The translations under genes and the position numbers were made by a program. 10,895 bases of DNA from Campylobacterales bacterium (GTDB lineage Bacteria; Campylobacterota; Campylobacteria; Campylobacterales; Arcobacteraceae). Below the pieces are notes generated by a model, which saw nothing but the letters and a program-made list of their open reading frames with translations, did not search any database and was not told the DNA's origin. The first letter of the stretch is position 1. The number at the start of each line of letters is the position of its first letter. The DNA lies in NCBI GenBank assembly GCA_019752775.1, contig JAIELU010000008.1, forward strand, positions 1 through 10,895, read 5' to 3'. Shown piece after piece: positions 4,844 through 10,895 of this stretch.

Positions 4844-6280
4844 TTATGACTTTACAGTCATTCCTAAGGCTTTTGCCACACCAGCTCCATAATCAGGATC
4901 TGCTTTTGTACAATTATCAATATGTCTTTGCTTAATAAAATCAGGCGCATCACCCATTGATCTTGCTGTATTTTCAAAAAGAACTTGTTGTTGTTCTTTA
5001 CTCATAATATCAAATAACATTTTAACTTGTGTGAAGTTATCATCATCTTGTTCCCATCTATTTGCACCACCATCAATATCAAGTGTTGGTTCAGACTGTT
5101 CTTTTTGCTCTTGCCACTTTTCAAAAGAGTTTGGCTCATATCCAATTGTTGCACCTGCATTTCCATCAACTCTCATAGCTCCGTCTCTGTGGTAACTATT
5201 AACTGGACATTTTGGTGCATTTACTGGGATTAAATTATGATTAACTCCAAGTCTATATCTTTGAGCATCACCGTATGAGAAAAGTCTTCCTTGAAGCATT
5301 TTATCAGGTGAAAAACTAATTCCTGGAACTACACTTGCTGGATTAAACGCAGCTTGTTCTACATCTGCAAAGTAGTTTTCTGGATTTCTGTTTAATTCAA
5401 ACTCTCCAACTTCAATAAGTGGATAATCTTTTTTCAACCAAACTCTTGTTAAGTCAAATGGATTAAATCTATAATGTTTTGCATCTTCTTCACTCATTAT
5501 TTGTATAAACATTTTCCATTTTGGGAAATCGTCTTTTTCAATACTTTTAAATAAATCTTCTTGATGAGACTCTCTGTTTTTACCAACTAATTCTTGTGCT
5601 TCTTGGTCTGTTAGGTTTTTAATACCTTGTTGAGTAACAAAGTGGAATTTAACCCAATTTCTTTTATTTTCTGCATTAATAAAACTAAATGTATGACTTC
5701 CAAAACCATGCATATGTCTGTATGAATAAGGAATTCCTCTATCACTCATAGTAATAGTTACTTGGTGTAAAGCTTCTGGTAAATTTGTCCAAAAATCCCA
5801 GTTATTTGTGGCACTTCTCATATTTGTTTTTGGATCTCTTTTTACTGCATGATTTAAATCAGGGAATTTTAATGGATCTCTTAAGAAAAATACAGGAGTA
5901 TTATTTCCAACTAAATCCCAGTTACCCTCTTCTGTATAAAATTTAAGAGCAAAACCTCTAATATCTCTCTCAGCATCAGCAGCTCCTCTCTCCCCTGCAA
6001 CAGTAGAAAATCTTGCAAACATTTCTGTTTTTTTACCTATTGTTGAGAATATTTTTGCTTTAGTATATTTTGTTATATCGTGAGTTACTGTAAATGTTCC
6101 AAATGCACCCGAACCTTTTGCATGCATTCTTCTTTCAGGAATAACTTCTCTATCAAAATGTGCCATTTTTTCTAGATACCAAACATCTTGAAGTAACATT
6201 GGACCTTTTGGACCAGCTGTCATAGAATTATTATTATCAGCAACTGGTGCTCCAAATACGGTTGTAAGTTTCTCTTTCAT
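4844..6280 (-). CDS. katA: Heme catalase KatA (small-subunit, clade 3 type)
   Basis: It splits hydrogen peroxide to water and oxygen. At 478 residues it matches the small-subunit monofunctional catalases. Active-site residues are visible: distal His53 in ERRMHAKGSGAFG, Asn126 in VGNNTPVFF and the heme ligand Tyr336 in RLFSYGDAQRYRLG, with Arg332 one turn before. RDIRGFALKFYTEEGNWD (106-123) is the family's conserved stretch. There is no signal peptide, so it is cytosolic. AGGAG (6291-6287) precedes the ATG. It converges on the ahpC-thioredoxin operon and shares the intervening terminator region. This gathers two peroxide-removing systems in one place. In C. jejuni katA and ahpC both respond to PerR, and a PerR-box-like sequence overlaps the putative -10 here. 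The gene is intact; if AhpC is non-functional, KatA may carry more of the peroxide load (inference). Confidence 0.97.
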   Translation of the reverse strand: MKEKLTTVFGAPVADNNNSMTAGPKGPMLLQDVWYLEKMAHFDREVIPERRMHAKGSGAFGTFTVTHDITKYTKAKIFSTIGKKTEMFARFSTVAGERGAADAERDIRGFALKFYTEEGNWDLVGNNTPVFFLRDPLKFPDLNHAVKRDPKTNMRSATNNWDFWTNLPEALHQVTITMSDRGIPYSYRHMHGFGSHTFSFINAENKRNWVKFHFVTQQGIKNLTDQEAQELVGKNRESHQEDLFKSIEKDDFPKWKMFIQIMSEEDAKHYRFNPFDLTRVWLKKDYPLIEVGEFELNRNPENYFADVEQAAFNPASVVPGISFSPDKMLQGRLFSYGDAQRYRLGVNHNLIPVNAPKCPVNSYHRDGAMRVDGNAGATIGYEPNSFEKWQEQKEQSEPTLDIDGGANRWEQDDDNFTQVKMLFDIMSKEQQQVLFENTARSMGDAPDFIKQRHIDNCTKADPDYGAGVAKALGMTVKS

Positions 6281-6334
6281 TTTTTTCTCCTTTATACATT
6301 TACATATTCACAGGTTAATAAAACTATAGAATAT

Positions 6335-6349
6335 ATACCATTATTATAG
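6335..6349 (-). promoter_or_regulatory. Candidate katA promoter -10 with PerR-box-like overlap
   Basis: TATAAT (6348-6343, minus strand) lies about 63 bp before the katA ATG and 7 bp after the stop of the upstream gene. The 15 bp CTATAATAATGGTAT match 11 of 14 fixed positions of the Bacillus PerR box (TTATAATNATTATAA). Because a -10 element alone explains half of those matches, the PerR reading is weak. Confidence 0.4.
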
Positions 6350-6354
6350 CAGAC

Positions 6355-9036
6355 TTAATTATTTTGTATCACCTTATTTTTTCCATTTTCTTTTGCCACA
6401 TATAAGGCTTCATCTGCTCTTTTTATAGTATCATTAATTTGTTCATTGTTTTTATATAGTGTTCCTCCCAAACTACAAGTAATTGAAGGAAGTGTATCTT
6501 TTTTTGATGCTTCAATAGTTTTTCTTATATTTTCAAGTGCAATTGTAAGTCCATTTTCTGAAGAAACTTTTAATATCATAATAAATTCTTCACCACCCCA
6601 ACGAATTAATATGTCATCATTTCTTGAAGATTTATTTATAATTAATACAAGATTTATCAAAATTTCATCACCAATATTATGACCATACGAATCATTTATA
6701 TTTTTAAAATTATCTATATCAATCATTGCTAAACCAAAATACATATCTTCACTTTTAAAAGTTTCAATTAGTCTTTGATAATTGTTTTCAAAGAACTCTC
6801 GATTATAAGCATTTGTTAATTTATCTCTTAATATTTTTTCTTCTAATTTCATATTTTCAAGCATAGTTTCACTAATATCAGTAAAGCTAACTATATAAAT
6901 GGAATCTTCAAATTTATTAATTGATACTGAAAAGGCATGAGTTGAGCTACTATTTCCCCTAATTGCAACAACTCTTCTTCTATGACTCAGTGTTTGGATT
7001 ATGTTAACCCAATTTTCACCTTCTTTTACTAGAGATAGATTAAAGAATTTTTCATCTTCAAGGAACAAATCACTGATGCATTTGTGATTTATTTTATAAT
7101 CTTCAATATTTTTGAATCCTAAAAATTGGAAAAATTTTTTATTTGCAAATTCAATATTTTCCCCAGTTGTCAAAATTACCATATTATCCTGAGTATCTAT
7201 AAATTTATAAAGTTTATCATAAGCAACTTTTTGCGCTGTTATATCACTAATTACACCTTCAAAATAAGAGTGATGTTCATCATTTATTAATTGGATATTA
7301 TTATTTATCCAAATAATTCTTCCATCTTTTGAAATAATTCTATATTCTAAATCAATATTCAAAGTATTATTTTTAAGCATTAGATTTATATTCTTACGAA
7401 TCATTGCTAAGTCATTTATATGAATAATACTTGAAAAAGATACAACACGATTAAATCTTATTTCATCAATTTTATATCCTGTAATTGTTTCTATTGCATT
7501 ATTTACATAAAGCATTGTAAAATTATCATCTATTTTACATCTATAAATCATATCTGGAATATGAGAAACTAAAGATTCAAATTGTTCTTTAGTTTTCTTA
7601 ATTTTTAATTGGTAAAGTTTAATACTCGTAATATTATGAACAGTTCCCAATGATTGAACAACTTCCCCATATTCATCAAAAGTGTGTCTACACTCTTCTT
7701 CTACATATTTTATTTCACCATGTTTAGTAATAATTCTATGTTCCACTTGATAGTTTGTTTTATCTCTTATTGAATCTGCATATGCTTTAGTTACTTTTTC
7801 TATATCTTCAGGATGAGTATATTTTATAAAATTTTCATAACTAGCTTCAAATTCTTTTGGTTCAAATCCAAAGATATGATAAACTTCATCACTCCACCTA
7901 AGCTTTTTTTGTATAACATCAAATTCCCAATACCCAAGTTGAGCAATTTTTTGTACTTCTTTTAGTACTTTTTCTTTTTTGAAAAGTTGTGTTTTTGTTC
8001 TATCTATTCTATAAAAGAAATAAATTACAAAAAGAGTTAAAAATATTAAAATAGCTAAAAATAAAAGATATTGCACTATAAAATCATGTAAATCATTATG
8101 TATATTTAAAATTATAATATATGCAACAGTTTGATTTGAAACAACATTTTTAATTGGTAAATATGTAGTTACGTAATAATTATTCTTATAAAAACTATAA
8201 AAATTAAAAATCTCTCCTGACTTGAGATTATTTTTAGCTTGCGTGGGATTTTTTTCAAAATATTCTTTTATAATAGTTCTCATAATTTCATTTTCATCTT
8301 TTGAAATACTTTTTTCATGATAAAAATCATCATTAATTGAACATTGGACATAATTATCTTTTTCTTCTTCAAATACTGTATTATCAACAACAGATTTTTT
8401 TATGATAAATGATAATTCACTTGAAAGTTCTTTTTTTAAATCATTCATAATTGATTCCATTGAAACAGAAGTTTCAACACTTCCTAGATATTTATCTTTG
8501 TATATTAATGGATAAACAAATCTATAACCATTATAAATTCTACCTTCTTCAAAACCACTAATAGGTTTTTGATATTCATTTACAAAAGCAACTGTATGTC
8601 TTACTTCTGTTAAATTATCTCCATATTTTGTTGGTCTATGAAATCTTAAAAAACTATCGTTGTTTTTTAAATGAAAGTGGAGTTGTTTGAGTTTATAATC
8701 TTCCATATTGTTATACATATCAATAAGATGTTCATATAGATTTTTTCTTATTGTTTCTTGTTCCTCAATTGATGATATATAAACATTTTCTAAAATACTT
8801 TTTGTTTCTTTAGTATTTAATTTATTGAAATAGATGATATTTGAATAAATTTTATATGCTTCAATTATAGTATTGTAAGTAACTTCAATGATTTTTTTTT
8901 CTGCATCTAAATGCTCTTTTTTTCTATTTTCAATAAGTGTGAAAATTATATATGTAAAAAATAAACTGATGAAGAAAAAAGAGAGTATAAAAATGAGCTT
9001 TTTTTTCAAAATGAAAATCCTATAAAAATAATACAT
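6355..9036 (-). CDS. Membrane-bound sensor diguanylate cyclase (Cache-like, three PAS, GGDEF)
   Basis: An 893-residue inner-membrane enzyme predicted to make c-di-GMP from two GTP. Order: membrane helix at about 14-36; periplasmic sensor at about 37-316, resembling a dCache_3 type (YRFVYPLIYKDKYLGSVETS at 171-190); membrane helix at about 318-342; PAS 1 at about 360-470, PAS 2 at 484-601, a more divergent PAS 3 at 610-722; GGDEF at about 735-890. The active site is intact: DIDNFKNIND (773-782), GGEEF (814-818) and the inhibitory I-site RNDD (805-808) five residues before GGEEF. No EAL domain is present. The ATG at 9036 has no Shine-Dalgarno, whereas a TTG at codon 10 (9009-9007) has AGGA eight bases before it and would begin MKKKLIFILSFFF, so the true start may be there. 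No ligand can be deduced. Its place beside katA may be coincidental. Confidence 0.93.
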   Translation of the reverse strand: MYYFYRIFILKKKLIFILSFFFISLFFTYIIFTLIENRKKEHLDAEKKIIEVTYNTIIEAYKIYSNIIYFNKLNTKETKSILENVYISSIEEQETIRKNLYEHLIDMYNNMEDYKLKQLHFHLKNNDSFLRFHRPTKYGDNLTEVRHTVAFVNEYQKPISGFEEGRIYNGYRFVYPLIYKDKYLGSVETSVSMESIMNDLKKELSSELSFIIKKSVVDNTVFEEEKDNYVQCSINDDFYHEKSISKDENEIMRTIIKEYFEKNPTQAKNNLKSGEIFNFYSFYKNNYYVTTYLPIKNVVSNQTVAYIIILNIHNDLHDFIVQYLLFLAILIFLTLFVIYFFYRIDRTKTQLFKKEKVLKEVQKIAQLGYWEFDVIQKKLRWSDEVYHIFGFEPKEFEASYENFIKYTHPEDIEKVTKAYADSIRDKTNYQVEHRIITKHGEIKYVEEECRHTFDEYGEVVQSLGTVHNITSIKLYQLKIKKTKEQFESLVSHIPDMIYRCKIDDNFTMLYVNNAIETITGYKIDEIRFNRVVSFSSIIHINDLAMIRKNINLMLKNNTLNIDLEYRIISKDGRIIWINNNIQLINDEHHSYFEGVISDITAQKVAYDKLYKFIDTQDNMVILTTGENIEFANKKFFQFLGFKNIEDYKINHKCISDLFLEDEKFFNLSLVKEGENWVNIIQTLSHRRRVVAIRGNSSSTHAFSVSINKFEDSIYIVSFTDISETMLENMKLEEKILRDKLTNAYNREFFENNYQRLIETFKSEDMYFGLAMIDIDNFKNINDSYGHNIGDEILINLVLIINKSSRNDDILIRWGGEEFIMILKVSSENGLTIALENIRKTIEASKKDTLPSITCSLGGTLYKNNEQINDTIKRADEALYVAKENGKNKVIQNN

Positions 9037-9061
9037 ACAGCTATATCTAGATGTACTTGAT

Positions 9062-9115
9062 AAGAACTATTTATATTTATAGATAATTAGTTCTTGATTT
9101 TTTGATTAATTATCT
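9062..9115 (-). other. Two overlapping hairpins at the purT / diguanylate cyclase junction
   Basis: AAGAACTA (9062-9069) pairs with TAGTTCTT (9088-9095). AGATAATTA (9081-9089) pairs with TAATTATCT (9107-9115), which includes the purT stop. The stems share bases 9088-9089 and exclude each other. No U-run follows on the minus strand, so termination would be weak. Regulatory meaning is uncertain, and chance is possible in such AT-rich DNA. Confidence 0.3.
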
Positions 9116-10275
9116 TTAAAATTTCCAATAATCTCTTTTGCTTTTTGTAAAGCAACATCACTTGAGTTTTTATCAAAAGTTAAAGCAATAGCCATCCTTC
9201 TTCCCACATGACTTTGAGGTTTCCCAAATACTCTAATAATTGAATCTTTTGTAAATGAAGAGTCATAAATATCAATAGTTGGATTGAAACTATCACCACT
9301 TGCTTTATAAGCAGCACTTGCTCCTGCTCCATAAGTTACATATTCAATTGGAAGTCCTAAAACTGCTCTTACATGAAGTGCAAATTCACTAGCACTTTGA
9401 GTAATCATAGTAACCATTCCAGTATCGTGTGGTCTTGGACTTACTTCTGAAAAATAAACATCATCCCCTTTTACAAATAGTTCAACTCCAAAAATCCCTC
9501 GACCACCTAATCCATCAGTGATTTTTTTAGCAATTTCTTGAGATTTTGCAATTGCAACTTCACTCATATTCATTGGTTGCCATGAAAAAATATAGTCACC
9601 ATCTTGTTGAATATGTCCTATTGGTTCACAAAATACTGTATCAATACCGTTTCTAATAGTTAGCATTGTAATTTCATAGTCAAATCTAATAAACTCTTCA
9701 ACTATTAATTCGCTAGCATCACCTCTAGCTTCTTTTGCTAATTCCCAAGATTTCTCTAAATCAGCCTCACTTCTTGCAACACTTTGTCCATGACCAGAAG
9801 AACTCATAACTGGTTTTATAACACAAGGAAAACCGATATTTAAAGCAGCTTTTTGTAAAGCTTCAAATGTTGTAACAAATTCAAATTTACTAGTTGGAAG
9901 TTTTAAATCAACTGCTGCAAACTCTCTAATGTTTTTTCTGTTCATGGTTTTATTAACAGCATCTGCATTTGGAATTACATGAAATCCCTCTTTCTCTGCC
10001 TCAAAAAGTGCTTGAATATTAATAGCTTCAACTTCAGGTAAAATGTAAGTTGGTTTTTCTCTTCTTATTACATCAAGAATCTCATTTTTGTTTTTCATAT
10101 TGATTGTATATGATTTATTTGCTACCAGTTGAGCTGGTGCGTTGTTATAACTATCAACAGCAATTGTTTCAATTCCTAATCTTTGAGCTTCGATTATAAC
10201 TTCTTTACCAAGTTCACCGCTTCCAAGAAGCATAATTTTTATTGAGTCAGATTTTAAAGGCGCAGGGAATTTCAT
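9106..10275 (-). CDS. purT: Formate-dependent phosphoribosylglycinamide formyltransferase (PurT)
   Basis: PurT makes formyl-GAR in de novo purine synthesis from GAR, formate and ATP, without formyl-tetrahydrofolate. The 389 residues match the usual 390 or so. An N-terminal pre-ATP-grasp domain starts with IMLLGSGELGKEV (14-26). The ATP-grasp core at about 115-305 has KPVMSSSGHGQS (154-165), VEEFIRFDYEIT (192-203), GIFGVELF (260-267) and the metal/substrate segment SEVSPRPHDTGMVT (276-289). GAGASAAYKASG follows near the C-terminal domain. It is distinguished from PurK by the SSSGHGQS and SPRPHDTG segments. AGGAT (10287-10283) is the ribosome site, and the 27-bp gap after dapF suggests one operon. 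A formate-using enzyme suits a bacterium likely to meet formate often (inference). Intact. Confidence 0.95.
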   Translation of the reverse strand: MKFPAPLKSDSIKIMLLGSGELGKEVIIEAQRLGIETIAVDSYNNAPAQLVANKSYTINMKNKNEILDVIRREKPTYILPEVEAINIQALFEAEKEGFHVIPNADAVNKTMNRKNIREFAAVDLKLPTSKFEFVTTFEALQKAALNIGFPCVIKPVMSSSGHGQSVARSEADLEKSWELAKEARGDASELIVEEFIRFDYEITMLTIRNGIDTVFCEPIGHIQQDGDYIFSWQPMNMSEVAIAKSQEIAKKITDGLGGRGIFGVELFVKGDDVYFSEVSPRPHDTGMVTMITQSASEFALHVRAVLGLPIEYVTYGAGASAAYKASGDSFNPTIDIYDSSFTKDSIIRVFGKPQSHVGRRMAIALTFDKNSSDVALQKAKEIIGNFKDN

Positions 10276-10302
10276 ATTTATTATCCTTAATTATTGATTT
10301 TA

Positions 10303-10895
10303 TTAAATTGTTGTTACAAAAACTTTTTTAACAGCACCTTTGAAATAAATAGTGTCATTTTTTCTTGAAAGTGTTAATTGTTCACCACTTTTTGGGTAAA
10401 CAAAAGTATAATCTTCCACGAGTTTTAATTGATTTGCTCTTAAAAAACAAGCAGCCATTCCAGTTCCGCAAGCAAGGGTTTCACCTTCAACACCTCTTTC
10501 ATAGGTTCTAACTTTTATAATACCATTTTCTATTTTTGCAAAATTTACATTTGCATTATGTTCATATCTCATTTTTGCACATAAATCATGGTTGTAAAGT
10601 TCTAAATCATCTACAATGGTTACTAAATGTGGAACCCCAGTATCAACTAAATACCAAGTGAATCCATCTTGAACAAACTCTTCTTTAATTACTTTTGGTT
10701 GAGTTAATTGCGTTTCAACTATGTCATTTTCAACAAGTGATTTTATTAAACCAGCACCTGTTAAAAATTGCATTTCATTAGATGCTACTAAATTATTAGT
10801 AAAGGCATAATGTGAAACTGCTCTTGTAGCATTTCCGCACATAGCTGCATGGCTTCCATCACTATTGTAAAATTCCCATTTAAAATCAGCTTCAT
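10303..10895 (-). CDS. dapF: Diaminopimelate epimerase DapF, N-terminus beyond the window
   Basis: DapF interconverts LL- and meso-diaminopimelate for lysine and peptidoglycan synthesis, using two cysteines without a cofactor. The frame stays open from the stop at 10303 to the right edge, giving 196 residues. The visible start EADFKWEFYNSDGSHAAMCGN is internal: the first catalytic Cys lies in SHAAMCGNATRA, preceded by the NSDGS motif. So the ATG at 10842 is not the start, and roughly 50-55 N-terminal residues are missing. The second catalytic Cys is in GETLACGTGMAAC. GVPHLV, NVNF and RTYERGVEGET are other family segments. Total length would be near 250 residues, somewhat below the 270-280 of many DapFs, as expected for this phylum. 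It is upstream of purT in the same operon. No defect is seen. Confidence 0.95.
   Translation of the reverse strand, partial: EADFKWEFYNSDGSHAAMCGNATRAVSHYAFTNNLVASNEMQFLTGAGLIKSLVENDIVETQLTQPKVIKEEFVQDGFTWYLVDTGVPHLVTIVDDLELYNHDLCAKMRYEHNANVNFAKIENGIIKVRTYERGVEGETLACGTGMAACFLRANQLKLVEDYTFVYPKSGEQLTLSRKNDTIYFKGAVKKVFVTTI

Noticed and set aside
6446..6682. Plus-strand open frame opposite the GGDEF domain
   Set aside because: The antisense of a conserved catalytic domain, with no supporting signal.
10303..10842. A short DapF starting at the ATG at 10842
   Set aside because: The frame continues upstream with family residues (WEFYNSDGSHAA) up to the window edge, so this ATG is internal, next to the first catalytic cysteine.
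1..10895. CRISPR array, insertion sequence, prophage or other defence system
   Set aside because: No spaced direct repeats, transposase, integrase, terminal repeats or nuclease genes were seen. All genes are ordinary chromosomal ones of uniform base composition.

Overview
This is AT-rich chromosomal DNA of a Campylobacterota bacterium, most likely the Arcobacter group. Gene order and protein sequences support this. The block fdxA-ndk-DUF177-rpmF-plsX-fabH, with ahpC divergent from fdxA, matches the order I recall for Campylobacter jejuni (Cj0328c to Cj0334). The proteins (FdxA, AhpC, thioredoxin, KatA) look like members of that phylum. No mobile element, CRISPR array, tRNA or rRNA is visible.

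Layout. At 1-130 (minus) is the start of an unidentified small membrane protein that runs off the left edge. At 322-3337 (minus) is an operon for nucleotide, ribosome and lipid metabolism: ndk, a DUF177 zinc-site protein, rpmF (L32), plsX and fabH. At 3447-3722 (minus) is the ferredoxin gene fdxA, with its own terminator. A 271-bp divergent regulatory region (3723-3993) holds a perfect 20-bp inverted repeat and candidate metal or peroxide regulator sites. At 3994-4791 (plus) are ahpC and a thioredoxin gene, ending in a strong hairpin terminator. Catalase katA (4844-6280, minus) converges on that terminator. A large membrane-bound sensor diguanylate cyclase follows (6355-9036, minus). Then come purT (9106-10275) and the 3' two thirds of dapF (10303-10895), both minus.

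Function. The centre is a peroxide and oxygen defence cluster: peroxiredoxin plus thioredoxin reductant, heme catalase, and a ferredoxin linked to aerotolerance in Campylobacter. To its left are housekeeping genes starting fatty acid and phospholipid synthesis. To its right are a c-di-GMP signalling gene and purine and lysine/peptidoglycan precursor genes.

Two conserved genes are not intact as written. plsX carries a 10-A run where 9 As would keep the frame, so the reading frame stops at codon 39. ahpC lacks about 44 internal codons, in frame, between the two redox cysteines, and this removes the segment with the second conserved active-site arginine. Either could be biological or an error in the sequence. 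They are the main items to check. No wholly new system was recognised.
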